This document shows positions 50,632-59,238 of a stretch of 64,000 nt of DNA, one piece after another. The position numbers and the translations under genes are program-made. Where the stretch lies: assembly GCF_000376565.1 (NCBI RefSeq), contig NZ_BARG01000093.1, forward strand, positions 1-64,000, in the 5' to 3' direction. The DNA is from Streptomyces hokutonensis. Its GTDB lineage: Bacteria > Actinomycetota > Actinomycetes > Streptomycetales > Streptomycetaceae. Within the stretch, counting starts at the first letter, position 1; every line of letters begins with the position of its first letter. The notes under the pieces are model-generated. The model ran no database searches, was not told the origin of the DNA, and saw only the letters and a list, made by a program, of their open reading frames with translations.

Positions 50632-51447
50632 TCAGCGGGGCAGCCGCACCCATGTCCCGTGGGCCGCGACCCGCAGTACGGAGGACAGGCCGGCCTCGTG
50701 GAAGGCCAGCTCGATCTCCGGCAGTCCCTCGGTGAAGTGGGCCCAGGCGTCGTAGTGGGCCGGGACGACGGTGTCCGCGCCCAGGACGGCTGCTGCGGCA
50801 GCGGCGGCGTGGCTGTCCAGTGAGAGGGGGCGGCCCTCGAACTTCGCCGGGACGCGAGCCGCTCCCACGTGCAGGACGGCAGCGTCGATGTCGGGGACTC
50901 GGCGGGAGATCTCCGCGACCGTGCGGATCGAGGCGTTGTCGCCACTCACATACACGGTGGGAAGTCCCTGGCCGGACAGCACGAACCCGATGACCTCGCA
51001 GTTGACGTTCCCGTCGGCGTCGCGCTCGCCGTCCTCGGGACCGTGCACCGCGGGGACCGCCAGTACGCTCAGGTCTCCGCCGCCGTCCGCACGGGGTACG
51101 GAGTGACTGGTCCACGGTGCGAGGCCGACGGCCGGCGAACCCAGTCGCCCGGCGGCCAGGGGACCGGTGAGGACCAGCGGGGCGGCCTTCGCGAACGCGC
51201 GGCCGCGCTCGTCGAGGTTGTCCGGATGCGTGTCGTGGCTGACCAGAACGAGGTCGACCGGTCCCACGCCGTCCTCGTCGACGGCAGTGTCCGCCGTCTT
51301 GGTGAGGTACCCGTGCGGGCCGGCGTCGTCGAAGGTCGGATCGCTGACGATGCGCAGTCCGCCGAGATCGATCACGGCCGTGGGGCCGCCCAGGACGGTG
51401 ATCGCGGATTCCTGTCGGGGCAGAGTCGCGCTGCGGGTTTCGCTCAT
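50632..51447 (-). CDS. MBL-fold hydrolase with altered metal motif
   Basis: A 271-residue metallo-beta-lactamase-fold protein of the UlaG-like type. Start 51447 has GAGGG upstream; an earlier ATG is less likely. Fold landmarks are VLGGPTAVIDLGGLRIVSDP, VLVSHDTHPDNLDERGRAFA and VLGADTVVPAHYDAWAHFTE. The first metal motif reads HDTHPDN, whereas relatives I recall have HDHHFDN, so one His ligand is Thr here. A LysR-type site (51499-51521) lies in its promoter. It probably hydrolyses a small lactone- or phosphate-like substrate, or has lost catalysis. Confidence 0.85.
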   Translation of the reverse strand: MSETRSATLPRQESAITVLGGPTAVIDLGGLRIVSDPTFDDAGPHGYLTKTADTAVDEDGVGPVDLVLVSHDTHPDNLDERGRAFAKAAPLVLTGPLAAGRLGSPAVGLAPWTSHSVPRADGGGDLSVLAVPAVHGPEDGERDADGNVNCEVIGFVLSGQGLPTVYVSGDNASIRTVAEISRRVPDIDAAVLHVGAARVPAKFEGRPLSLDSHAAAAAAAVLGADTVVPAHYDAWAHFTEGLPEIELAFHEAGLSSVLRVAAHGTWVRLPR

Positions 51448-51498
51448 GCCCTCGACGCTAGGGACTTTCCACTTCTGCGGGAAATGCCTGTGGCGGCC

Positions 51499-51521
51499 CA
51501 TCCATGTGTGTCAGGCATAGA
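51499..51521. promoter_or_regulatory. LysR-type binding site in the MBL-gene promoter
   Basis: CATCCATG, eight bases, then GCATAGA, containing a T-N11-A motif (ATG-N9-CAT). It lies about 52 bases upstream of the MBL-fold gene start (51447). The same arrangement with identical spacing is found at 52414-52436 beside the LysR and MFS genes, so both are likely bound by that LysR protein. Confidence 0.75.
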
Positions 51522-51538
51522 TACGGCTCGGGGCCCGG

Positions 51539-52393
51539 TCACTGCCGGGTGGCTGCCGGTACCGCTGCCTCCAGGAACCGGCGGATCAGCGTTCGCTGGG
51601 CATCGGGAAAGTAGACGAGACTGACCGGGCTCGCGGGCGCATCGGCGAGGGGAACGAAGCGCAGAGCGGGGTGCGGGGAACGGCGCTGCGCGACCTCGGG
51701 GACGACGCCGATGCCGCGGTTGGCGGCCACCGTCTCCAGCCATTCGTCGTAGTTGGCCGTTTCGATGATCCGTTCCGGGCGCTGGTCCACCGGCCACGAC
51801 CAGGGGCCGGTCGTACCGCTGACCGTGTTGACGACCAGGGTCCAGTGCTGGACGTCGGTCCAGTCCAGATGGTCGAAACGCGTCAGGTCGGAGTGCTCGG
51901 AGCATACGGCGATGCGCGGCTCGTCGAACAGGTGCACAGCGCGCGCCCCTCGTGGCGTGTCGAACTCGCCCCGTATCACCGCGATGTCGAGGGTGCGCTG
52001 GCGCAGCGCCTGAAGGGGGTCGTCGGTCCGGGTCAGGGCGACGGTCGCTCCCGTGGTCTCTTCGAAGAGGCTGACGGTCTGCTGTGTCCAGGGGTCGGGC
52101 AGCAGCCAGCTGAATCCGAGCCGCAGGGTGATGCGGTGGCTGACGACGGCGAGAGCCTCGTCGAGGGTTGCGAGGACCCGCTCGGCGTGCAGGAGGAACT
52201 CGGCGCCGGTGTCGGTCAGTTCGACGTGCCGCGAGGACCGGTCGAGCAGGCGGACACTCAGATTGCCCTCCAGCTGCGCGACCGTACGACTCAGCGCCGG
52301 CTGCGTGATCAGCAGTTCCTCGGCGGCACGGGAGAACGAGCGATGGCGGGCAACGGACGCGAAGGCCCGCAGGTGGCGTAGTTCGACTTCCAT
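51539..52393 (-). CDS. LysR-family transcriptional regulator
   Basis: A 284-residue LysR protein starting at ATG 52393. The HTH region is MEVELRHLRAFASVARHRSF, SRAAEELLITQPALSRTVAQ, followed by a periplasmic-binding-like effector domain including GFSWLLPDPWTQQTVSLFEE and NYDEWLETVAANRGIGVVPE. It diverges from the MFS gene and is upstream of the MBL gene. Two CATCCATG-N8-GCATAGA sites, at 51499-51521 and 52414-52436, suggest it controls the MBL/tautomerase genes, the MFS/flavoprotein genes and itself. Confidence 0.94.
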   Translation of the reverse strand: MEVELRHLRAFASVARHRSFSRAAEELLITQPALSRTVAQLEGNLSVRLLDRSSRHVELTDTGAEFLLHAERVLATLDEALAVVSHRITLRLGFSWLLPDPWTQQTVSLFEETTGATVALTRTDDPLQALRQRTLDIAVIRGEFDTPRGARAVHLFDEPRIAVCSEHSDLTRFDHLDWTDVQHWTLVVNTVSGTTGPWSWPVDQRPERIIETANYDEWLETVAANRGIGVVPEVAQRRSPHPALRFVPLADAPASPVSLVYFPDAQRTLIRRFLEAAVPAATRQ

Positions 52394-52413
52394 GCTCTTG
52401 GCGCCCTTCCCGG

Positions 52414-52436
52414 CATCCATGCCTGCCGTGCATAGA
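52414..52436. promoter_or_regulatory. LysR-type binding site between lysR and the MFS gene
   Basis: CATCCATG, eight bases, then GCATAGA, with T-N11-A inside (ATGC-N7-GCAT), in the gap between the divergent LysR and MFS genes. Spacing and flanks match the site at 51499-51521. Confidence 0.78.
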
Positions 52437-52524
52437 GGCACCTTAACCGGCATTTCACAGCGATACGCGGGCTGCCTAGCGTCGGAGACGACCATCGAAC
52501 GCCACCAGGAAGGCGCACAGGATC

Positions 52525-53712
52525 GTGCAGTCATCAGCCCCGCCCCGTCCGCGAGCGCGGTCGCCCTGGACGATCGTCGCCCAGGCGGCGGCAGCGCTCG
52601 CCGCGGGACAGGGGATCGGCAGGTTCGTCTACACCCCGATCCTTCCCCTCATGCACACCCAGGCCGGCCTCTCCTCAGCACTCGGGGCCGACCTGGCCAC
52701 GGCGAACTTCATCGGCTACCTCGCAGGCGCCCTGGCCGGTATCGCCGTACCCGCCGTCGTGCGGTCGGCCGCAGCATTGCGTGGTTCCTACGTCGTGCTG
52801 GTGGCGACGCTGGCGCTCATGCCGGTCAGCAACGACGGCACCGTCTGGTTCCTGCTGCGTCTCGTAGCCGGTGCCGCCAGCGCGTTGATCTTCGTCATCG
52901 CCGTCAGTGCGATGCTCACCGGCCTCCGCGAGCACGCCCACCACCTGGTCGGCTGGGCCTTCGGCGGAGTCGGTGCCGGAATCGCCCTGTCCGGCCTGCT
53001 CGTCGTAGTCGTGCAGGCCGCGTCCACCTGGCAGGCGGCCTGGTGGACCTGCGCCGCCCTCGCCGCCCTGCTCGCCGCAGTCGCCTGGCCCCTGGCCCCA
53101 CCCCCGGAATCCGCGAGTTCCGATGCGACCGCGCAGACTGAACGGCCCCGCACCCACCGCTGGTTCCTCGCCCTGCTCACCAGCTACACCTTCGAGGGCA
53201 TCGGCTACATCATCGCCGGCACCTTCCTCGTCGCCGCGATCCAGCAGGGCGTCCCGGGCCGTCTCGGCTCCGGAGCCTGGATCGTGGTCGGCCTCGCCGC
53301 ACTGCCCTCGTGCGCGCTGTGGACCCGGCTGGCCGGCCGCTGGTCCAGGCCGGCCCTGCTGCTCACCTCGCTGACCATCCAGGCCATCGGCATCGCCCTG
53401 CCGGCGCTGCTGGGCGGTGCCACGCCCGCACTCGTGTCCGCCGTGCTGTTCGGCGCCACCTTCATGGGCGTCAGCACCATCGCCCTGTCCATCGGCGCGC
53501 ACCTTCAAGTGCCGCGGGCTGTGGCCCTGTTGACAGCCGGATACAGCATCGGCCAGATCCTCGGTCCGCTGCTCGCCGCCCCGCTGCTCCGGCACGGCTA
53601 CCACCAGGCGCTCCTGCTGGGCAGCGCGCTGGTCGTCGTCTCCGCGGTCGCGGCCGCCGCCGTCTGCGTCCGCTTCCCGCACCACCTCGGTCCCGTGGCC
53701 CCGGCGGCCTGA
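52525..53712 (+). CDS. MFS transporter, YbfB/YjiJ-like
   Basis: A 395-residue, roughly 12-transmembrane major facilitator of the YbfB/YjiJ type. Start is GTG 52525. The first helix region AAALAAGQGIGRFVYTPILP and the conserved GFGxGRFxYTP-like motif are typical. Middle and C-terminal landmarks are SYTFEGIGYIIAGTFLVAAI and LTAGYSIGQILGPLLAAPLL. It is likely an exporter of a small organic acid or aromatic compound. It faces a LysR gene with a LysR site in between and is followed by a nitronate monooxygenase-like gene. Confidence 0.95.
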   Translation: MQSSAPPRPRARSPWTIVAQAAAALAAGQGIGRFVYTPILPLMHTQAGLSSALGADLATANFIGYLAGALAGIAVPAVVRSAAALRGSYVVLVATLALMPVSNDGTVWFLLRLVAGAASALIFVIAVSAMLTGLREHAHHLVGWAFGGVGAGIALSGLLVVVVQAASTWQAAWWTCAALAALLAAVAWPLAPPPESASSDATAQTERPRTHRWFLALLTSYTFEGIGYIIAGTFLVAAIQQGVPGRLGSGAWIVVGLAALPSCALWTRLAGRWSRPALLLTSLTIQAIGIALPALLGGATPALVSAVLFGATFMGVSTIALSIGAHLQVPRAVALLTAGYSIGQILGPLLAAPLLRHGYHQALLLGSALVVVSAVAAAAVCVRFPHHLGPVAPAA

Positions 53713-53739
53713 CGCTCGTACCTTTCAGGAGGAGTTGCC

Positions 53740-54768
53740 ATGAGCACACTGCTCTCCGACCTCGGAGCAGACCTTCCCCTCATCGCGGCGCCGATGGCCG
53801 GAGGACCGAGCACGCCCGAGCTGGTCACCGCCGCCGCCCGGGCGGGCGGCCTGGGATTCCTGGCCGGTGGGTACAAGACCGCACAGGCACTCGCCGGGCA
53901 GGTCCACACCACCCGCGCGGAAGGCGTCTCGTTCGGCGTCAACCTGTTCGTGCCCAACCCGCTCCCCGCCTCCCGGGAGGCGTACGCGCGTTACGCGAGG
54001 GAGGTACAGGGGGAGGCCGACCGCTACGGCCTCACGCTGCCAGAGGAGCCGATCGAGGACGACGACCACCGGACGGACAAGATCGACCTGCTCACCTCCT
54101 CTCCCGTCCCCTGGGTGTCCTTCACCTTCGGCATCCCGGACCGCGCGGTCGTCAGCGCCCTGCGCAGGGCCGGGAGCACCGTTCTGCAGTGCGTCACCTC
54201 GGCCGACGAGGCACGTCGAGCGGCTGACGCCGGGGTCGACGCCCTCATCGTCCAGGCACCCGCCGCCGGCAGGCACTCGGCCACGCTCACCCCCGAACGG
54301 CCTCCCGTACAGGTCTCGTTGCCCGACCTGATCGCCGGAGTGCGCAGCGCCGTCGCCCTGCCCCTCATCGCCACCGGCGGGATCACCACCGCCACCGACG
54401 TGGCTGGCGCGCTCGGCGCGGGTGCCCAAGCCGCCATGGTCGGCACCGTCCTGCTGCGCACGCACGAGAGCGGCGCGTCCGCACCGCACAAGGCGGCTCT
54501 GGCCGACCCTGCCTTCGACACCACCGTCGTCACCCGTGCCTTCATCGGGCGACCTGCGCGTGCCCTGCGCAACCACTTCACCGACCGGTACGACGCGCTC
54601 GCCCCGGCCGGCTACCCGGCCCTCCACCACCTCACCAGCCCACTCCGCAAGGCCGCCACCGCAGCCGCCGACACACGGCTGATCCACCTGTGGGCCGGAA
54701 CCGGGCACCGCCAGGCGAAGGCCGAATCCATCGCCGACACCTTCGCGCACCTCGCTGACCAGCTGTGA
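53740..54768 (+). CDS. Nitronate monooxygenase-family flavoprotein
   Basis: A 342-residue TIM-barrel flavoprotein of the NPD/nitronate monooxygenase family. ATG 53740 follows AGGAGG. Landmarks are LPLIAAPMAGGPSTPELVTA, GGLGFLAGGYKTAQALAGQV and SFGVNLFVPNPLPASREAYA, then VDALIVQAPAAGRHSATLTP and PLIATGGITTATDVAGALGA with LLRTHESGAS. It follows the MFS gene in the same direction and probably shares its LysR control. It is a distant paralogue of the flavoprotein at 47983-48969. Substrate unknown. Confidence 0.94.
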   Translation: MSTLLSDLGADLPLIAAPMAGGPSTPELVTAAARAGGLGFLAGGYKTAQALAGQVHTTRAEGVSFGVNLFVPNPLPASREAYARYAREVQGEADRYGLTLPEEPIEDDDHRTDKIDLLTSSPVPWVSFTFGIPDRAVVSALRRAGSTVLQCVTSADEARRAADAGVDALIVQAPAAGRHSATLTPERPPVQVSLPDLIAGVRSAVALPLIATGGITTATDVAGALGAGAQAAMVGTVLLRTHESGASAPHKAALADPAFDTTVVTRAFIGRPARALRNHFTDRYDALAPAGYPALHHLTSPLRKAATAAADTRLIHLWAGTGHRQAKAESIADTFAHLADQL

Positions 54769-54845
54769 GTTCTGCGACAGGCGCACTGAGCACCGTCCCT
54801 GGCGTCAGCTGATCCAGAGAACCGTCAACACCACGGAGGTATGAC

Positions 54846-55079
54846 ATGGCCACCGAACTGGTCCCCGGCAACACCCTGATCACCGCTTCTCCGCGGGAGG
54901 GACGCGAACTCGCCCTCAAGATGGCCCGGTTGGCCATCAAGGCCACGCAGCCCGACGGCGCGGTGCGCCAGCAACTGCGCCCCGAGTACGCGCGGGACGC
55001 GGACTCGCTGATCTCCATCGCCCATGTGGTCGCAGTGGAGTTCGCGGCGATCGCGGCAGCGAGAAACTACTGGCGCTGA
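54846..55079 (+). CDS. Small conserved-looking protein, unknown function
   Basis: A 77-residue acidic/helical protein starting at ATG 54846, with GGAGG 7 bases upstream. It begins MATELVPGNTLITASPREGR, then ELALKMARLAIKATQPDGAV and ARDADSLISIAHVVAVEFAA, with a final AAARNYWR. There is no recognisable domain or signal peptide. It follows the flavoprotein gene at a short distance and may be in the same transcript. Good codon bias and a strong ribosome-binding site support its being real. Confidence 0.7.
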   Translation: MATELVPGNTLITASPREGRELALKMARLAIKATQPDGAVRQQLRPEYARDADSLISIAHVVAVEFAAIAAARNYWR

Positions 55080-55177
55080 CCGAGCGCCGAAGGTCCGCGC
55101 CGCATGCGTGCTGAGGCTGCAGGCCGCCAGGGCAGGGCGAACCGCGAAGGTTCTGATCCAGCGATGGACGCCATCAC

Positions 55178-55192
55178 AACCAATCGTTGGTT
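55178..55192. promoter_or_regulatory. Inverted repeat AACCAA-TCG-TTGGTT
   Basis: A perfect 6-bp inverted repeat with a 3-base spacer, upstream of the broken membrane-protein gene at 55286. It has the look of a TetR-type operator (compare ACCAACGGTTGGT-like sites), but no TetR gene is adjacent. Its function is unknown. Confidence 0.5.
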
Positions 55193-55285
55193 CTTAAAGA
55201 TCGGCGAGCCTACAGTCGCCGCAAGCCGCACCGTCCACCGACAGCCGCCGGGACAAAGGAGCCTCCTTACGAAGACTGGCACGAC

Positions 55286-55704
55286 ATGACTGCGTCCCTC
55301 ATCTCGCCCGGGCCGCTTGCCGAGTTGCTTATTACGCCGTCCGACATTGCGCGTCCCCCGGTAGGGAAGTCGTTCATCGTCGCGTTCGTGCTGTACAGCG
55401 TCGCCGCGAACCTGATCGGTACCCCGCCTGGGTCACCCTCGCCCGGCACCCGGACTTCGCGTGGGTCTGCCCCGGCCGTCTCCTCTTCGTGATCGGCTAC
55501 GGCTTCCTCGTGAGTCTGGTGCTGTCGATCACCACGATCCTCACCAGCGTCATGTCCAGCACGCTCGCCGACGCCCTCCCTCCCGCGGACACTCCGTTCA
55601 TCCTCCTCCTGGGCGGCGGGTCCTACTCGACACTGTTCGCCGCCGGCGGCGCTGTCGCCATCCTCGGTGGCCTCGCGATCCTGCCGGTACGGCGCGTCCG
55701 CTGA
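55286..55704 (+). pseudogene. Frameshifted small membrane protein
   Basis: Starts ATG 55286 with coding-like SFIVAFVLYSVAANLIG (a transmembrane segment). At a CCCC run (55422-55425) the frame must shift to continue as AWVTLARHPDFAWVCPGRLL and GYGFLVSLVLSITTILTSVM, then YSTLFAAGGAVAILGGLAIL to the stop at 55704. Adding one C would restore a protein of about 140 residues with three to four transmembrane helices. It may be a small integral-membrane protein or the tail of an MFS-like transporter; I cannot tell which. Confidence 0.55.
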
Positions 55705-55749
55705 CGCCCGTCCTCGCCGCCGCCCCTCCCCGCATCCTCAAGGACACCC

Positions 55750-56703
55750 ATGCCGATCGACCCTGCCCTGCAGCCGCTTCTGCCCTTCGGTCATCCTCCG
55801 AAGGTCATTGAAGACCCGGAGCTTTTCCGGGCGCAGATGAACCAGAACAACGACGACGCGTTCGACACGTTCGGCCGTCCTGGTCCGAGCGTCGCCGAGC
55901 GCCGGGTCCTGAACATCGACTCGGCCGGCGAGAGCGTGCGAGCGATCCTGTACCGGCCGGCCACCGCCGGACCCCATCCGGTCCACATCTTCCTGCACGG
56001 TGGAGGGTGGGTGATCAACAGCGCCTTCTCGAAGGACTCCGAGGCCGTCAGCCGTCACCGCAGCGTGCACGCGGACTGCATCGTGATGTCCGTCGACTAC
56101 CGAAAAGCACCCGAGAACCCCTTTCCTGCACCCGTGCAGGACGTCCTATCGGTCATCAACTGGGTCAACGACAACAGCGCCGAGATCGGCGCCCTCCCGG
56201 GTGCGATCACCGTCGGCGGCCAGTCGTCGGGCGCCAACATCGCCGCCGGAGCGACGCTCCTGCTGCGGGACCAGGGGCGGGACGACATTGCCCATCAGCT
56301 CCTGGAGGTGCCCGTCCTGGACCTGACCCACAGCCGCCCGAGGGAAGAGGGCGACGAACTGCCGCTGTCGATGACCGACGTACGCACGTTCTGCGCGCTC
56401 TACCTCGGAGACAGCGGCAAAGCCGATGACCCGATGGCCTCCCCTCTGCTGGCCGCTGACTTTGCGGGGCTTCCCCCGGCGTACATCGCGGTAGCCGAGT
56501 ACGACGTACTGCGCGGTGATGGCGAGTGGTACGCGCAGCGACTGGGCGACGCGGGTGTCCCCGTAGAGCTGTACCTGGGGGAGGGGCATGTCCATATGTC
56601 CCCGTCCATGACCGGGCTGCTGGCCTCGGCGCGGGCATGGCAGGAGGCGTCGACGGCGGCGCTGAGGACGGCCAACTCGCGGTTGCGCGAAACGAATTGG
56701 TGA
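55750..56703 (+). CDS. HSL-type alpha/beta hydrolase
   Basis: A 317-residue hormone-sensitive-lipase-type esterase. ATG 55750 lies a few bases after the previous remnant. HGGG is in HIFLHGGGWVINSAFSKDSE, the nucleophile elbow is GQSSG (ITVGGQSSGANIAAGATLLL), the acid is in YDVLRGDGEWYAQRLGDAGV and the His in LGEGHVHMSPS. These enzymes hydrolyse small acyl esters. It is distinct from the paralogues at 58048-59019 and 61229-62218. No regulator is adjacent; expression control is unknown. Confidence 0.93.
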   Translation: MPIDPALQPLLPFGHPPKVIEDPELFRAQMNQNNDDAFDTFGRPGPSVAERRVLNIDSAGESVRAILYRPATAGPHPVHIFLHGGGWVINSAFSKDSEAVSRHRSVHADCIVMSVDYRKAPENPFPAPVQDVLSVINWVNDNSAEIGALPGAITVGGQSSGANIAAGATLLLRDQGRDDIAHQLLEVPVLDLTHSRPREEGDELPLSMTDVRTFCALYLGDSGKADDPMASPLLAADFAGLPPAYIAVAEYDVLRGDGEWYAQRLGDAGVPVELYLGEGHVHMSPSMTGLLASARAWQEASTAALRTANSRLRETNW

Positions 56704-56712
56704 CCGTACGCC

Positions 56713-57120
56713 GGCCTCGCGGACCTGGGCACCACCCTTATGCAGCTCGCCCTCGCCCTCGCCGGCGAAGCCGTCGAGTACGCCGACACCCTCCAACCGC
56801 TCACCGAAGAACGCCTGACCCGGGCCTGCCACTGTGGAGTTGGCCCACCGAACTCGCCCGTGCAGGCGCCCCCGAACTGGTCGAACCGCTGCTGCGCGCC
56901 GGTGCCGACAGCGGTGACCGGCAGCCCCGGCAACGGCTGGTGAGCTTCCTCGACGACCAGGAACGCACTCATGAGGCTGAGGCCGTGCTCCACGCCGTCT
57001 CACCACCGACATGTACGCCCTCAACACTCTGCTTCACGGCCTGTGTCCTCACCGGCCCCGGGCCGCCGGAGACGTCCTCACCGAGGCCGCGCAGGCGGGC
57101 CACATCCTGAACTTCCCCAT
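56713..57120 (+). pseudogene. Decayed repeat-protein gene
   Basis: Protein-like segments lie in three frames: GLADLGTTLMQLALALAGEA with LQPLTEERLTRACH (56740-56840), WPTELARAGAPELVEPLLRA through LVSFLDDQERTHEAEAVLHA (about 56845-57000), and MYALNTLLHGL with DVLTEAAQAGHILNFPIAV (about 57011-57125). The alternating leucine/alanine pattern and 'EAEAVL' suggest TPR-like repeats. Several indels and a truncated 5' end indicate a non-functional remnant. Confidence 0.5.
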
Positions 57121-57256
57121 AGCCGTCACTCAAGACGGCACGCTCGCCGGTTCCCGTGGCCGCAGCCGGCAAGCCTCGCGGCCACTTGGTGCTCGGAGCG
57201 CGAGCTCGTCGCCGGAGTGCTGCTCGCGGCGTCGGCCCCGCTGTTCACTCGGGAAT

Positions 57257-57295
57257 CGGCGCGGCCGGACACCGTACGGATGTCCGGCCGCGCCG
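57257..57295. terminator. Strong hairpin downstream of an alpha/beta hydrolase gene
   Basis: CGGCGCGGCCGGACA (57257-57271) and TGTCCGGCCGCGCCG (57281-57295) form perfect 15-bp arms with a 9-base loop, 13 bases beyond the hydrolase stop on the minus strand. It is among the strongest hairpins in the window. Confidence 0.85.
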
Positions 57296-57307
57296 TCCCG
57301 CGCCGGG

Positions 57308-58024
57308 TCAGCTCGTCGCGCGCACCGCGTCACGGATCAGGTCGGCGACCTCCTTGGGCCGGGAGACCGCCACGGCGTGCGAGGCGCCTTCGAGTTCGAC
57401 GACGGTGGCCCCGGCCCGCTTCGCGCCGAAGCGTTCGACCTCGGGGTTGATCGCCTCGTCCGCCCCGGCGACGAGCGCCCAGGCCGGCTTCGTCTTCCAC
57501 GCGGCTGCGGCTGCGGTCTCCTCGAACGCCGCGGCGGCCAGGGGGCGTTGGGCCGCCGCGAGGATCTTGGTGACGTCCGCGGGTACGTCGGCGGCGAACA
57601 CCGACGGGAAGGCGTCCTCGGCGATGGTGACCTCGACGCCGGGGTCGCCTCCCGGGATTGGGTACGTCCACTGCTTGAGGTTGCTGACGAGCGGCGAGAG
57701 CGGGAAGCGCCCCTGCAACTCGCCGAGACTCTCGCCCTCTTCGAGGGCGTAGGCCGCCACGTAGACCAGACCGACGACGTTGTCCGTGGTGCCGGCCACG
57801 GTGATCAGCGCACCGCCGTAGGAGTGGCCGACGAGGACGACCGGGCCGTCGATCTGGGACGCCACGGACGCGATGTACGCGGCGTCCGACGCCAGGCCGC
57901 GCAGCGGGTTCGAGGGCGCGAGTACGGGGATGCCGTGGCCTTGCAGCTCCGCGATGACACCGGACCAGCTGCCGGCGTCCGCGAAGGCACCGTGCACGAG
58001 GAGGACGGTGGGAGTGGTGGACAT
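57308..58024 (-). CDS. Alpha/beta hydrolase
   Basis: A 238-residue hydrolase related to EstC/salicylate-esterase-like and haloalkane dehalogenase-type folds. It begins TPTVLLVHGAFADAGSWSGV; the nucleophile is in VVLVGHSYGGALITVAGTTD (GHSYGG), and the His in LEGASHAVAVSRPKEVADLI. ATG 58024 has GAGAG upstream. It likely acts on small esters or aromatic carboxylate esters. It is downstream of the HSL-type gene at 58048-59019 on the same strand, 23 bases away, so probably co-transcribed. A strong terminator follows. Confidence 0.93.
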   Translation of the reverse strand: MSTTPTVLLVHGAFADAGSWSGVIAELQGHGIPVLAPSNPLRGLASDAAYIASVASQIDGPVVLVGHSYGGALITVAGTTDNVVGLVYVAAYALEEGESLGELQGRFPLSPLVSNLKQWTYPIPGGDPGVEVTIAEDAFPSVFAADVPADVTKILAAAQRPLAAAAFEETAAAAAWKTKPAWALVAGADEAINPEVERFGAKRAGATVVELEGASHAVAVSRPKEVADLIRDAVRATS

Positions 58025-58047
58025 GGGGGAGCTCTCTTTCCGGTGTC

Positions 58048-59019
58048 TCAGTGGCCGTGGAGCGCGGTGCGCAGGGTGTCGACGGCCAGGGTGATGGCGG
58101 CTTCGGCGGCGTGGGTCTCGCGCAGGGCGTTGAGCATGACGAAGTCGTGGATGATGCCCTGGAAGCGGACCGCGGTGACGGGTACTCCGGCCTCGCGGAG
58201 CTTGTTGGCGTAGGCCTCGCCCTCGTCGCGCAGGACGTCGGCCTCGCCGGTGATGACGAGGGCCGGGGGCAGTCCGGTGAGCTGCTCGGTGGTGGCGCGC
58301 AGCGGGGATGCGGTGATCTGGGCGCGTTCGGTCTCGTCGGTCGTGTACTGGTCCCAGAACCACTGCATGCCGTCGCGGCGCAGGAAATAGCCCTCCGCGA
58401 ACTGGTGGTAGGAGGCGGTGTCGAAGCTCGCGTCGGTGACCGGGTAGAACAGCACCTGCTGGAGCAGGGGGACATCGCCCCGCTCCTTGGCCATCAGGGT
58501 CAGCGCGGCGGTCATGTTGCCGCCCACCGAGTCACCGACCACGGCGATGCGGGTCGGGTCGAGGTCCTTGGTGGCGCCTTCCTGAACGACCCAGCGGGCG
58601 ACGGTGTAGTTCTGCTCGATGGCGACCGGGTAGCGGGCCTCGGGGGAGAGGTCGTATTCAGGGAAGACGACGGCGGCACCGGCGCCGACGGCGAGTTCGC
58701 GCACCAGTCGGTCGTGGGTGTGGGCGTTGCCGAAGACCCAGCCCGCGCCGTGGATGTAGACGATCACCGGCAGGGGCCCGGAGGCACCCTCGGGCTTCAC
58801 GATCCGGGCCCGGACGCTGCCCGTCGGGCCGCCGGGGACGGTGATCCACTCCTCGTCGACGGCGGGCTTCGCGATCTCGCCGGACTGCACCTCGTCGACC
58901 GCCTTGCGGCCCTCGGCGGGCGTCAGGTCGAAGAGGTAGGGCGGGTTGGCGGTCGCCTCCGCGAAGGCGGCTGCCGCCGGCTCCAGCACCGGCTGGACCG
59001 GTTCGACGGCGTCGGACAT
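58048..59019 (-). CDS. HSL-type alpha/beta hydrolase
   Basis: A 323-residue HSL-family esterase. The oxyanion motif is HGAG (residues 90-93), the nucleophile is Ser164 in VVGDSVGGNMTA, the acid is in VITGEADVLRDEGEAYANKL and the His is in QGIIHDFVMLNAL. ATG 59019 follows GGAG. It is closely similar in layout to the gene at 61229-62218, but retains the catalytic serine. It is adjacent to an AraC regulator, as its paralogue is, suggesting duplication of a regulator-hydrolase pair. Short-chain acyl esters are likely substrates. Confidence 0.94.
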   Translation of the reverse strand: MSDAVEPVQPVLEPAAAAFAEATANPPYLFDLTPAEGRKAVDEVQSGEIAKPAVDEEWITVPGGPTGSVRARIVKPEGASGPLPVIVYIHGAGWVFGNAHTHDRLVRELAVGAGAAVVFPEYDLSPEARYPVAIEQNYTVARWVVQEGATKDLDPTRIAVVGDSVGGNMTAALTLMAKERGDVPLLQQVLFYPVTDASFDTASYHQFAEGYFLRRDGMQWFWDQYTTDETERAQITASPLRATTEQLTGLPPALVITGEADVLRDEGEAYANKLREAGVPVTAVRFQGIIHDFVMLNALRETHAAEAAITLAVDTLRTALHGH

Positions 59020-59238
59020 GTGCTTCTCCTCGGTTTCGGATGAGATCTGTGGGGACCTCGGTCAGGACGTTAGAACCGCCGGATCGGCGGACATTGCGCG
59101 TCAGCGCACCGGTGCCGGTCCGGAAGTGCACAGGAACTGACCCGGCAGCGCACCCGAGGGGGGCGCGACGCGCTGTCGGACGCGAACTGCCGCGGAATTC
59201 AGGGCGGTTCGCGTCCGCGGGACGTCGACGAAACCCCG

